Assembly: GCF_963678635.1 (NCBI RefSeq)
Contig: NC_087071.1
Location: forward strand, 5,657,624 to 5,721,623
Source: Symsagittifera roscoffensis
Lineage: Eukaryota > Xenacoelomorpha > Acoela > Convolutidae
DNA length: 64,000 nucleotides
Reading direction: 5' to 3'
Part shown: positions 40,970 through 53,560 of the stretch, piece after piece
Position numbering within the stretch: position 1 is the first letter of the stretch
Layout of the letters: each line of letters opens with the position of its first letter
Translations under genes and position numbers: made by a program
Notes under the pieces: generated by a model
Told to the model about the DNA's origin: nothing
The model's input: the letters and a program-made list of their open reading frames with translations, nothing else
The model's database searches: none

Positions 40970-42903
40970 ACTTTGATAGTTGAAAGCGCTATCTATACCG
41001 AAGCTAGAGCTTCGAGCTACTCTGCTCGCCTTACGACTGAAAGATGACATACTGAAAGCACTTACCGTTAACATTAGTCGTGTCTGCATGTGGAAACTTA
41101 GTACTACAGTTTTGCAGTGGCTGAACACAAATTACCTGTATTTGTCGCTAACCGTGTCGCCGATAACCTCGAATCGACCACTAATGATGATTGGCACCAA
41201 TTTTTGAGCGACAATAATCCAGCTGACACCGGTACGCGGGGGATTTCTTCGGAAGCCCTCAAAAATAGCAGCTGGGTTTTTAGCTCGAGCGTTCTCAGGA
41301 CTACTAATTGGACGTTTATACCCGACGAACGTGTGATCAATAAAGTTTATTTGAAGGGTCCATTTTGTGATAATTGCTTCGAGACATCATTTTTCTTCGT
41401 CACCGATGTCACATCCATCAAAAAGCCCTAACTAGGGATCAATTGGGATATGTTTAAATCTTTTAGGAGTTATAAAAGAGTTGTCGCCTTACTGTTGAGG
41501 ATGCTGCCTTCAAATAAGCATTTTCGCGATAGAGACTTACGGATCACCGACCCCAATGAACCTGATACTGCTGTAAACAAACTATTTTATCTTGTTCAGA
41601 TGGAATTCTTCCCCGTTGAGTTGAAAACACTAAACGCTGGCAAACCTGTTATGAAAATTAGTGTAATTGCCTTATACTCTCCATTTATCGGTCCCGCTGG
41701 TATCATTCGTTCCACCGCCCGGATGGTTTGCTTAGTGAATACCAAGTTTGATACTAAGCACCCAATTTTACTCTACGCCCGTCATGACATAGTGCGCATC
41801 TTGGCCTACAGCCTCCACCATGACATTTAAATCAAGGTTTAGACTACAAGCGCTCCGTTTTAAACATGAAATATACAAAACTTGGGTCGACTATTTCGGT
41901 CTATCAATTGCGTCGACTAAACAATGTGTAACATGCTGTAAATGCAAATCAAGTACGATCCAGCCAATTGATTCATCTTCACCTGTCGAACGTCTCGGAT
42001 AAAAGCAACCACCCTTTAATCATACAGGCGTGGAATACTTTGGTCAATTTTACGTTCCGGTTCGCAGAAGCACTGAAAAAAGATGGGGATTTCTTTTCAC
42101 TTGCCTCACCGCCAGAGCTGTCCACCTTGAGATTGGACCACCTCTGGACACTAGTTCTTCTGTCATGGGCATTGAACGGTTCCTTGTGCGTCGTGGTACA
42201 CCAAGCACAATCTGGTCAGATAACGGCACGAACTTCGTTGGTGCAGAAAAGGGAATTACTTGCCTGCATCAAGAGCTGAAACGACATGGCTCCAACCAAT
42301 TTTGCATACAGTGATGTTGCTTGGAAGTTTAACCCGCCCGGCGCACTTCGTCACGGCAGCTCCTTGAAGCGCCTCGTACGAAGAGTGAAGCGCGTGCTGT
42401 ACGATATACTAGGAAGTAGGCGAGTTACTGAAGAGGTTTTAGGAACAACACTGTGCTTAGTTGAGCAGTTTTTAATTCGAGACCAATCGCTCCCGTTAGT
42501 ACAGTTTCATGTTAGTACAGAGTTAGAAGCGCTAAGCCCAAACTAATTTTTGGTTGATTAACATGCCACCAGCTTTCCTTCGTTTTTTTTCCTGGGGAGC
42601 ACATCGACAAAAAGAAAAGTCGTATGCTAACGCTATTTGGTCTCGTTGGCTTAGAGATTATGTTCCATTACTGAATAAGCATATCAAGTGGCACACTCAG
42701 TCTGACTTCAATCTTAAGACAGGCGACCTTGTATGGGCGATTGAGCCCGATAGTCCGCGTGGGTACTACCCTCCCGCCCGAATCGTTAAGCTGCATTATG
42801 AACAGGACTGTTGCGCACGATCTGCACTTGTTAAGACCGCAACATGTGAAGTCACTCGGCCGAGCTTTAATCTCGCTCCGGTTCTTTCTTCTTCTGGGGG
42901 GGA
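40970..42903 (+). pseudogene. BEL/Pao pol remnant B3: RNase H end and integrase
   Basis: The same span as B2, beginning KALSIPKLELRATLLALRLK near 40,980. The integrase lies at about 42,030-42,280, with the C-terminal module at 42,554-42,922. Several frameshifts are present, among them one after GAEK. D-to-E at VEYFGQF as in the other copies. It ends at a tctggggggga purine tract. Confidence 0.8.
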
Positions 42904-44414
42904 TGTTGCAACGCAAATGTAAGCTAGCTTATAAAAGATTATGATTGCACCAAATTATAACTACACATAAGCACAGTTGGTTCAGCCTTGATTAAGCTTG
43001 ACTGTCAAAAAGAGCAATTTGTCTGAAGGACATTACCGACCGGTTTTTTCTGGCTGGCGCGCGCCGATTTGTATCACTTTGAGGCAGATTAATGAAGTTT
43101 TATGATGTTATGCTCGACCAAAATTATGATGAGATTCGTAGAGTTTTTGCCGACAAATGCTCTGATTGAATTATATTTTCTAAACCTTCAACTTTTCTAA
43201 TTTACGGAGATTAGGCGCAAATCGGCTAACTGTGGTGCAGCCTAAAAAGCAAGACTTTACCTTTGTTTTTCGATTTTTTTCTTGTTATATTTTTCCGTTT
43301 TAGAAAATTCTGTTAATGTGCAAGATCTAAAAAAAAATTTGAGGTTTGATGTAGGCCAAATAGTTTTGACAAGATGCTTATTGTAGAATTTCTTTCAAAC
43401 CATTACGAGGTTAATTTGTGCATTCTCTGCCTTGTAAGCGGAATCCGCAACAGGCCAACATCAGATTTTTTATAGCTCATATTCCAATTGATTTTTAATA
43501 TTAAAACCGTTTGTTCTATAAAATCTCAAACTATTCTTTTTTTTGTCAAATTTGTTTCCATGTCCAATATCGTGACCTGACAAGATGAAAATGTTGGTAT
43601 GCAGGTGCTGAAAAAATAGTAGCTTCCCTATGCTCTACATTTTATTATACAGTGATTGCAGGCAGCATAGTAGCAGATCTTAGCATGAATTCTATCATTT
43701 TTCCCTCAGCTTTAGGGACCAAAGAGCTTTGACAGAGAGTGGCAACTCATGCTGCAGAACAAAATTGGGTGCAAACTGCCAACCCCCCCCCCCCCCCCCC
43801 CCCCCCCGTCCAGGTCCCAGACACATGTCCAGTCTTTCGCGACAAAGTTTTGGCATGTCCAGACTGGATCAAGAATGACTAAAAGGGACTATGTCCAGGG
43901 CCCTTCTGTTTCAAGAGGGACTAATTAAAGGGCAGGTACTACTATAGAAATACTGTTATAGGGTACAAAATCAAGTTAAGGTTGGGTAAAGAGTTTGCCA
44001 TGTACTGAGACAAAGTTTTGATGGTATGTTTCAGTTGGTAAGATTTTTTTACTCCCATTTTTCCAGGACAGCACTAAAGAGGTATCTCTACAGAGAAATT
44101 CCTATGTTTGGATTCCTGGATATCCTGGTTTGGATTCCACGAAATCCTAAAGTACTCGGTTTGTAAATATTTTTTAAATGTTTTTTTCATCTAGTTTCGT
44201 TATCATTGAACCCGTCGCAATCTATGCTTTATCGAAACAACGAAACAAGAATTTCAAGCTGAAAAAACTAAAAGAAACTTCAAAAGGATCATTTTCATGT
44301 GATGTTAAAACGATTTAAAAAAACTTCGAGTTTGAAAAAAAGGAAAAACCATCAGTTAAATTGATTTTTTTTTCAACTCAAAAAAGTTAGGTTTTTTTTC
44401 AATTTTGGTGACAA
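42904..44414 (+). repeat. LTR-containing spacer after B3, with poly-C expansion
   Basis: Starts TGTTGCAACGC. At 43,783-43,807 a run of 25 C occupies the site where the first two spacers have only about six C. No gene. Confidence 0.6.
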
Positions 44415-46372
44415 TTCGATAGATGAAAGCGCGATCTATACCGAAGCTAGACTTTCGAGCTACTCTGCTCGCCACACGACTGAAAGATGACATACTGAAA
44501 GCACATACATTTAATATAAATCGTGTCTGCATATGGAAACTTACTACAGTTTTGCAGTGGCTGAACACCAGTGACAAAATACCTGTACTTGTCGCTAACC
44601 GTGTCGGCGAGATCCTCGAATCGAACACTATTGAAGAGTGGCACCAATTTTTGAGCGGCAATAACCCAGCTGACACCGGTACGCGGGGGACTTCTTCTGA
44701 AGCCCTCAAAAATAGCAGCTGGGTTTTTAGTTCAAGCGTTCTCAGGACTACTAATTGGATGTTTATACCCGACGAACGTGTGATCATTAAGGTTTATTTG
44801 AAGGGTCCTTTTTGTGATGTCGATAATTGCTTCGAGACATCATCTTTCTTCGTCACCGATGTCACATCCATCAATAATCACGATAGGGATCAATTGGGAA
44901 AGGTTTCGTTCCTTTAAGAGATATAAAAGAGTTGTCGCCTTTATGTTAAGGATGCTGCCTTCACATAAGCATTTGCGCGATAAGGACTTACGGATCACCG
45001 AACCCACTGAACTTGATATTGCCGGAAACAAACTTTTTTATCTGGTTCAGATGGAATTCTTACCCGTTGAGTTGAAAACCTTAAACGCTGGGAAACCTAT
45101 TAAGAATAGTAGTTAAATTATCTTATACTCTTCATTTATCGGTCCCGCTGGTATCAGTCGTTCCACCAGCCGTATCGTTTGCTTAGTCAGTACCAAGTTT
45201 GATACTAAGCACGCAATTTTACTCTACGTACGTCATACGTCAGTTCTTATCTTGGCCTACAGCCTGCACCATGAGCCTTTAAACCAAGGTTTAGACTACA
45301 AGCGCTCCGTTTTAAATATAAAATGTACAAACTTGGGTTGCGTCGACTATTTCGGTCTATCAATTGCGTCGACTAAACAATGTGTAACATGCCGTAAATG
45401 CAAATCAAGCAAGTTCCAGCCAACTGATGTTTATTTACCTTTCGAACATCTCGGATAAAAGCAACCACCCTTTAATCATATGGTTGTGGAATACTTTTGG
45501 TAATTTTTACGTTCCGATTCGCAGAAGCACTGAAGAAAGATGGTGGTTTCCTTTCACTTGCCTCACTGCCAGAGTTGTACACCTTGAGATTGTACCATCT
45601 CTGGACACTAGCTCATCTGTCATGGGCATTGAACGGTTCATTGTGCCTCGTGATACACCAAGCATAATCTGGTCGGATAACAGCACGAACTTCGTTGGTG
45701 CGGAAAAGTAATTGCTTGCCTGCATCAAGAGCGGGAACTGCATGGCTCCAACCATTTTTGCACACAGATATGTTGCTTGGAAGTTTAACCCGCCAGACGC
45801 ACCCCGTCACGGCAGCTCCTTGGAGCGCCTCGTACGAAGAGTGAAGCGCGTGCGGTACGATATCCTAGGCAGTAGGCGAGTTACTGAAGAGGTGTTAGAA
45901 ACAACACTGTGCTTAGTTGAGCAGTTTTTAATTTGAGGCCAACCGCTCCCGTTAGTACAGTTTCATGTTAGTACAGAGTTAGAAGCGTTAAACTCAAACC
46001 AATTTTTGCTTGAACAACATGCCACCAGCGTTCCTTTGTTTTTTTCCTGGGGAGCACTTCGACCAAAAAAAATGTACGTGCGATCGCTGTCGTATGCTAA
46101 CGCTATTCGGTCTCGTTGGCTAAGAGATTATGTTCCATTACTGAATAAGCGTATCAAGTGGCAAATTCAGTCTGACTTCATTCTTAAGACAGGCGACCTT
46201 GTGTGGGCGATTGAGCCCGATAGTCCGCGTGGGTACTACCCTCCCTCCCGAATCGTTATGCTGCATTATGGACAGGACAGTCGCGCACGATCTGCCCTTG
46301 TTAGGACACCGCAACACGTGAAGTCACTCCGGTTCGCTCCGGTTCTTCCTTCTTCTGGGGGGGGGGGGGAGA
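44415..46372 (+). pseudogene. BEL/Pao pol remnant B4: RNase H end and integrase
   Basis: Starts at SIPKLDFRATLLATRLK near 44,423 with a 164-codon open stretch through the connection region, the best preserved of the four. The integrase follows at about 45,480-45,715 and the C-terminal part at 46,006-46,330. The purine tract before the LTR is expanded (about 13 G). Confidence 0.8.
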
Positions 46373-48020
46373 TGTTGCAACGCAAATGTAAACGAGATTA
46401 TAATTGAATATGATTGGACCAATTTATAGTTACATATTAGCATAGTTGACCGTTTTTCCAAGAGTCTAATCGCTCACGCCGGTCAACCGGGTTCGATTCC
46501 TCCCTTTCGCAAACCTTAAACGTTTAGACCCGAGGGGTTATAGTATCATTTGATTTTTTTACTGTTTTTTTTTGTTCTAATTCGATTCAGCCTTGACGAA
46601 GCTTGACTGTCAAAAAAGCAATTTGTCTCAAAGACAATACCGACTAATTTTTGTGGCTGGCGCGCGCCAATATGTATCGATTTGAGGCAACCTAATGAAG
46701 TTTTATGATGTTATGCTCCACCGAAATTATGATGAGTTTCCGAGAATTTTTGCCAATGCTCTGATTAAATCAAACTTTCTGAACCTTCATATTTTCTAAT
46801 TTACGGAGATTAAGCGCAAAATGGCTAACTTTGGGGCAGCCTAAAAAGCAAGATTTTATTTTTTTCGATATTTTTTTTGTTTTATTTTTCCGTTTTAGAA
46901 AATTCTGTTAATGTGCAAGATCTAAAAAAAAATTTGAGGTTTGATGTAGGCCAAATAGTTTTGACAGGATGCTTATTGTAGAAATTCTTTCAAACCATTA
47001 CGAGGTCAATTTGTGCATTCTCTGCATTGTAAGCAGCATCCGCAACAGGCCAAATTCAGAATTTTTGCGGAATCCTTTATCTCATATTCCAATAGATTTT
47101 CAATATTAAAACCGTTGTCCTATATAGTCTCAAACAAGTCTTTTTTGTCAACTTCGTTTCCATGTCCAATATCGTGATCTGACAAGATGAAAATGTCGGT
47201 ATGCAGGTGCTGAAAAAATAGTAGCACCCCTATGCTCTACATTTTAATATTTAGTGATTGCAGACAGTATAGCAGCAGATCCTAACAGGAATTCTATCAT
47301 TTTTCCCTCAGCTTTAGGGACGAAAGAGCTTTGACAGAGATTGGCAACTCATGCTGCAGAACAAAATTGGGTGCAAACTGCCCCCCCCCCCCCCCCCGTC
47401 CAGGTCCCAGACACATGTCCAGTCTTTCGCGACCAAATTTTGGCATGTCCAGACTGGATCAAGAATGAATAAGAAGGACTATGCCCAGGGCCCTTCTGTT
47501 TCAAGAGGGACTAATTAAATGGCAGGTACTACTATAAGAAATACTGTTAAAGGGTACAAAATCAGGTTAAGATTGGGTAAAGAATGTGCCATGTACTAAG
47601 ACAACACTTTAGATGTACGTTTCAGTTGGTAAGATTTTTGGACTCCCATTTTTCCAGGACAGCACTAATCCGATATAAGTACCGAGACATTCCTATGTTT
47701 TAAGTTATCCTCGTTTGGATTCCCCGAAATCTTAAAGTGCTCGGTTTGAGAATATGCTTTAAAGTTTTTTTCATCTAGTTTTGTTACCGTTTATTCTATC
47801 GCAATATTCGCTTTATCCAAACAAGAATTTCGAGTCGAAAAGTAAAAGAATTTTCGAGTTTCGAAATGATCATTTTCATGTGATCCTATGATGGTTTCAA
47901 AAACTTCGAGTTTGAAAATAAAGAAAAACCATCAGTTCAGTTGAATAAAATTTTTAAAAACTGATTCGTTTTTCGACTCCAAAAAGCTAAGTTTATTCAA
48001 CTTTGGTGATGCTTTGATAG
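46373..48020 (+). repeat. LTR-containing spacer after B4; end of the tandem array
   Basis: Homologous to the other spacers but longer, because of a 137-bp insertion at 46,449-46,585. It has a 17-C run at 47,381-47,397. Homology ends at about 48,020, exactly where a fifth pol copy would begin. Confidence 0.65.
46449..46585 (+). mobile_element. Insertion with Pol III B-box-like sequence, possible tRNA-derived SINE fragment
   Basis: Present only in the fourth spacer; the three homologous spacers pass straight through this site. It contains gggttcgattcc (46,489-46,500), a perfect match to the Pol III B-box consensus GGTTCGANTCC, and ends in T-rich runs. An 8-bp inverted repeat, gttgaccg (46,445-46,452) and cggtcaac (46,480-46,487), spans its left part. 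No A box, no pairing acceptor stem and no complete cloverleaf were found, so it is not a tRNA gene. Confidence 0.45.
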
Positions 48021-49363
48021 CTTGAGGTGCTTTAGGAAAAATCAACCATAATCATTTTGATCATTTTTTAACGAATGAGTTGATTATAACAGACAAAAAT
48101 ATGACAACTGTATTGTCTACAAAATTTCAAAAATTTGATTTAAAAAAAATTCAATTGAATTTCCTCAGAAAATTTTCCAAGTTTTTGTTACTTGGTTTAT
48201 ATGTGGTTACAGATACATTTTGTTATTTTTTTTCCATTTTCATCACTACGAAGCCGAAAAATGCACTGGATAGACGCACAATTTTGGGTCTGTGTGTTCC
48301 TGGATTTCAAAGACAAGTCTCTAAACATAATAAGTTTTTGTCGGATCAAAGAAAGTTAAAGGGCAATAGAAGAACAAAGAAGAGCGTCCTTGTTGAGGAA
48401 TCCGCGTACAATTCACAAAATGCACAGTTTGGCCTCGTAATGATTGACACCAGAAAGTCAAGAATATGAAGGGATCTGAAATTTTATTTCGAACAAATTT
48501 TGATTCATAACGCAGGGTTGAGGGTTTTCAGGTAGGAAAAATAAAAATTATAATAAGGGATAGATCAAACACATCAGTTAATTGGACTCGTCTCTTGTGA
48601 ACATACTTCTGACTCGTTTGATTTTCTTCTGAGTTTTTTTCTTGAATTCCAAAAAAGGCTTATGAAAGGGAACCATGAGGATTAAAACCAGAATTGTGTT
48701 AACAAAGCCAAAAGTTTGTCTGGTTCAGTTTCTTTTGATCTCTCATGACAAAACTTTTTTTTTAGAAATTTTGCCATTATAGAATGAAATCACCCATCAT
48801 TTATATTTTTCATCTCATCAGTAACTGAGATAACTGAAAGAAAAGTTAATTGCTTTATCACGGTCACTTTTAGAAAAAAAAGAGCTATTTCATCACTTCA
48901 GCGCTGATGGCATCCATGGACGGGGAAGGCTAATCATACAAATCCAAAAACTAAATCTATGAAAAAATGCTTGCTCAAAAAAATTCAATTGTTTTTTGCT
49001 AAAATGATGTAATTGAACTGAAAAAGTAAATTTTCTTGTTTTCGCATAAAAGTTTGTATGAAAACTTTACTCTGGACTACATTGAGACTAAAATATGAAA
49101 ATTTGTATGCTACTCGCTTTTTTTGGAAAAAGGGTTTTTAGCACAAAAATTAATATGCAACTTAAATTTGAGCAAAAAAGTTCCATGTATATTCAATTTT
49201 TTGTTTGCAGCAAGGTAAAAATGAGTTATAATACATTTTTCATAATTAGATATTGAATGATAAAGGCTTTAGTAAAACACTATAAGAATTTTTTTTATTT
49301 TATCTGTATGTCATTGATATGGATGTTTTTCTTTTTATCACCTTACCTGTTGTGAGTGTGTTT
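48021..49363. other. AT-rich intergenic DNA
   Basis: A 129-codon plus frame at 48,080-48,469 has a basic C-terminal half (LKGNRRTKKS) but no recognisable domain, no clear promoter and an AT-driven N-terminus; I do not call it a gene. On the minus strand an AATAAA (plus tttatt near 49,295) lies about 65 bp past the stop of the possible exon at 49,364-49,555 and could be its polyadenylation signal. Confidence 0.4.
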
Positions 49364-49555
49364 TTAGTATAATTTAGGTATCAAAAGAGGCCTCAATCCG
49401 CGCAGAATTGTTTCAGCTATCAGCCAACGAAAACCATGATCCATGTCAGTAAGTCCATACACCTCAACAATGTCCCTAATCTCAGGGGGATATAAAGATA
49501 AATGGTACTTCTCATATCCATCGTACCAAGTCTGTTTCATGTCACGCCTGAACAA
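49364..49555 (-). CDS. Possible last exon of the GPCR gene (cytoplasmic tail)
   Basis: 64 codons including the stop, preceded on the minus strand by an acceptor-like aattaacag and an in-frame stop, which fits an exon starting at 49,555 in phase 0. It begins LFRRDMKQTWYDGYEKYHLS, like a helix 8/tail segment after transmembrane helix 7 of a GPCR, and ends LRPLLIPKLY. Composition is clearly protein-like compared with the AT-rich surroundings. The link to the exons at 54.7-58.5 kb is inferred from strand, phase and character only; an exon with the NPxxY part would be needed between them and was not found. Confidence 0.35.
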   Translation of the reverse strand: MFRRDMKQTWYDGYEKYHLSLYPPEIRDIVEVYGLTDMDHGFRWLIAETILRGLRPLLIPKLY

Positions 49556-52394
49556 CTGTTAATTTTCGCTCGCTTTTCATCGGTTTTTTGCACAGGAAAA
49601 ATTGAAAACTGGCAACAACAAAATGATAAAAGTTCGAGAAATGAAAAAATAATTGGCGATTTTGCATGTTGAGCTGTATATAATTTTTTTTTTCTAAAGA
49701 AGACTTATTTTAAACAAAAATTGTGAAAAATAGCAAAAACTTGAATGAATCTGTAAGGTATTTGTTTTTATCTTCAGAAAATGGTAGTTTAGAAGCTTCA
49801 CGCTGTAAAAAAAAGTGATTCAAAAATATCAAGGACTAAAAATCGTTGCGATGAGTTTTGTTTCTTTTGAAGGTTTAAAAAATTTCAATGGCTCAAACTT
49901 TGTATTGCTTTAGATTTTTATTGTCGAAGGAACTAAATTTAAACCTAAAACAGAAACTATTCAGAAATCAATGTAAAACAAAAAAGTGTTATATTGATAA
50001 TTTTTAATGAAGAATAATATGTTATTAAGGCTGCCAGAAATTGCCATCAATTTTTGAGAAAATCAAATTGATGTTGAAAAAAGAAGTTTACATGGGAAAA
50101 CGCGATAGAGTAATTTTACTTAATTAGAAGCTTGGAGATTAAAAAAATCAACAAAGATTATCATTTGAAACATTGCAAGGAAAAGCAGCAAAGATGAAGA
50201 GGATCGAAAAAAAAAAACAATTTTTTTCTGAAAATTTCACGGTAAATGAAAACCACATGAAACCTATTCTGCGTGGGACTATTTATTATGTGAAGGGTAA
50301 CACCAACTTGAAAAGGAAGGACAGAATCGGGGAGTTTTAGATGTGGAGCTACAGTTAATCTGTCATGGTTACAAAACCAAGTCAAGAATCTATAGATGAA
50401 AATGTGCAAGACCAGGAAAACAGTAATGATAACAAAGTTTTAGCAGAATTCGATGTCAGATTCAGACAAAACAAAGTAATGATAGACATAATTCTGAAGT
50501 ACTGTGAACTTATCCTGAAAAAGTTAGCCAGAAAAATGATGTAGCAGAACTATTTTGAGGAAAAACGGAGGTGAAATACGCCTAAATTTCATGTTTCGAA
50601 ATTGCGGGAAAATAGAAAATGAAACACCCCGAGTTAAAGTTTTAGTCACCTGATAAAGAAACAGTGTTATACCAGCTCTGAAAAAATTGGGATTGAAGTC
50701 AATTTAAACAGATTTTTATACAGATAACATACTGTATAGAGTTCGAAATACGATAGCCCAATTAGATACGTAAATCGATATAGATGTTACATAAAACGGA
50801 CTTAAATGTGTTTTAGTTAAGTAAAGAAAATTATCAAAACCTACGCATTAAAATCATGATAATGTTCATTGGAGCTAAAGAGAGCAAGAGCTTCTCAAGG
50901 AGAGATTTTAGCGCCAACTGTTGCGATCAGAAATACCCTTACTTTTTAAGTAGTGCAAAACTAAGGGTTCCCGCGGTAATTCAAAATGAAATTGTGCAAA
51001 ATTATTGGAGTAGAAAGTTTGGAATCTGGTTATTATCATAGTTAATATTCGGGCCAAACATCAGAGTGAAAAATGTGGATTGAAAAACATCTGTTAAATT
51101 TTTATTTCCAATCTTTCTATATTATAGAAAGTCTGAAAACAATCAGTATAATTTCAGCTTAAATGGAATTTGAAAAATATCAACAAAAACTGACTTAAAT
51201 TGACGTACAACGACCTTATTGTTACTCAAGTCCGTAGGAAAATAAAACCAATTAAAGAGAGAAAAACGGACAAAAAAGATTTAGAATCAAATGTAATTGA
51301 CCGTTGAGCTTTACATTTTTTTATCAAACTATATCGATTTCAAAGCAATTTCATTTGATCACTACATGTCTCTGCTGTGTTATGATTATAAAACTGATTG
51401 CAATCCAGTTTTGTCAGTACTGGTAATCGCTGTAAAAACTAGAAAGGAAACTGCATGTAATGGGAATTATAGACTACAAGTATAACAAGACTGCTCGTAT
51501 CAGGGCGAAGCCCTGAAAGTTCCGACTGCCTTTTAACGTTTATGGAGCAGTAATAACATAAACAACATAAAAAAATGAAATGAAATAAAATAAAATGAAA
51601 AAAAATTTTTTTATAAAATTTGAAAATTTTTCTATGAAAATCATCCCCCCCCCACGCCATATAAAGTGCAAAACAATAGATTTCGCTCCTTTTAACAAAT
51701 CACTTATGGCAAATAAGCTTCTTACAACCAATTTGGAACGATTTCCAAGACGGATTAATTCTCCGCTTACGCGTTAATAGCGCGAATTATATCGCGCGTT
51801 AATTGTCCCAAATTGGTCAAAACGGCCAAAATGGCAACCTTTAAACCCTCATAACTTTACGAAAAACGATCACAGGTAAAATATCTTTTAAAATTTAAGC
51901 TCAGGACAACAATAGCTTTCGAATGATATGAAAAAATTTCCGTCAAAAATGGCTAGTTAAAAAGTCGAAATTTGTCTGAAGAAAAAAAAACCCACCCCGA
52001 GCACAAGTTTTCCGTTACTTTCGTATCGAGAGTCGGAACAAGAAAATGTATTTAAGCTTTGTTGCACAAATGAGAGTGTCTAATTCGACTAGTTTTTTCT
52101 CGGCGAAGAATGGAAATAGTAGAGATCAAAATAAGATTAAATTGAAAACTTTCGATGATAATTTATGATGAGCAGCTTGAACTAAAACATAGCAAAAATT
52201 TTCCTTTTAGGAAAAAAACATAATTGAGCTATTGGAAATTTGAACATCCGTTTAGTGCACACGAACTTAAAAATTGTACGTAAGTCATGATGCCTTTCTG
52301 TTACTGGTGTTTTTTAAAACAATAGATGTGGCAGGGTTATGATGAATTTTTCGATTGTATTGTTTAAGACGCCAGATGTAAATTAAAGAGTGCC
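49556..52394. other. AT-rich intron or intergenic DNA
   Basis: Only short, biased frames are present. There is a C-run (about 51,645) and low-complexity A/T tracts. I see no gene, RNA or clear repeat here. Confidence 0.4.
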
Positions 52395-53190
52395 TACCCG
52401 CACTGAAGTTTCACGGATAATAATCGATTATATTGGATTTTCATTGTCAGTCTCTACAAAATAACAAAAATAATCGATTATAATTGATTGAAAATGGCTT
52501 ATAATAAAAATATTTTTTAAGCTATAAAAATCCATTTTAATCGATTATAATCGATTATTTTCAAAAAATTTTATCAAAGGAAAACTAATCCATTTTAATC
52601 GATTATAATGGATTATAATCTATTAATTCAAATCATTTTGCGTGTTGTTTTCTTTTTTTCATAATTTTGTTAAACTTAAGTTAGTTGTTTTGCTCTCTCG
52701 CTTATTTTCATTTTTTCCTATTTTCAATCGAGTTATGAAAAATTACAAAAAATTACCTATAGATCCCACACCAAATCCCCCACGCTTACCCGTACAAGGG
52801 GAGGGAGGGGGGATTTATACGTTGGGGGGAGGAGCTGGTCACAATGCTGTTTTTGGGCACTTTTTGGAAAGTTACTACATATTGGCCGCCCCTGAATGAA
52901 CGTGTTCGTTCGAGTTTTGCAGAAAGTTGCAAATATTAGAGTCATTATTTTAATCAATTTTCATGGATTTTATGTACAAAAATAATCCATTATATTGAAA
53001 ATAAAAATGGATTATAATCGATTATAATGGATTATAATGGATTTCAATTTTTCCAAAATAATCGATTATAATCGATTAAAAATCGATTACGTGGTCTAAA
53101 TTTGACTTTATAATCGATTATATAAACAACATTTTAGTCAATGAAAATCCATTATAAACGATTATTACCCATGAAATTTCGGTGCGGGTA
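52395..53190. mobile_element. 796-bp non-autonomous element with 52-bp terminal inverted repeats and ATCGAT palindromes
   Basis: The left end (52,395-52,446) and the reverse complement of the right end (53,139-53,190) both start tacccgcac and agree at 46 of 52 positions. The interior is rich in the palindrome TAATCGATTA and its variants (ATCGAT occurs about nine times), largely in the outer parts. The centre (about 52,740-52,930) is a different, G-rich stretch and may be a nested insertion. No coding capacity is seen. I found no clear target-site duplication. The structure is that of a MITE-like foldback element. Confidence 0.7.
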
Positions 53191-53429
53191 AAGAGGAACT
53201 CTACATAAGATTAGAAAAAAGCTGTAGATTGGCAGAAAACATTTATAATTGAATATGTGTTTGAAGTATTCCAATAAAATAAGACAGATTTTTGTTACCC
53301 TGGTTGAGTTTTGATTGCAAATAAGCGATAAAAATTGTAAAACAGCGATCGCTAGCAGTGAATCAGCGCTACACAATCATTCGTGTAGCTTTTGTTCAAT
53401 ACTGAATTAGCACTGATTCAGAACTGGGA

Positions 53430-53560
53430 AATCCGAAACGTTCAGCAATGAATAAGCGACGAATTAGCGCTGAATTAGAGATGAATTAGTGCTGAATTAG
53501 AGATGAATTAGTGCTGAATTAGTGATGATTTTTAGCGATGAGTTTGCAATGAATAAGCGG
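53430..53560. repeat. Minisatellite of GATGAATTAG / GCTGAATTAG units
   Basis: About 8-10 imperfect units of roughly 10 bp (paired into about 20 bp) run from 53,450 to 53,545. Decayed units of the same type recur near 54,230-54,290 and in 53,395-53,430. Confidence 0.7.

Noticed and set aside
46439-46512. Intact tRNA gene
   Set aside because: The T-arm/B box is present, but the acceptor ends do not pair and no A box or clover-leaf can be drawn.
48080-48469. 129-codon hypothetical gene
   Set aside because: AT-driven composition, no domain, no promoter or homologous copy seen; not supported beyond an open frame.
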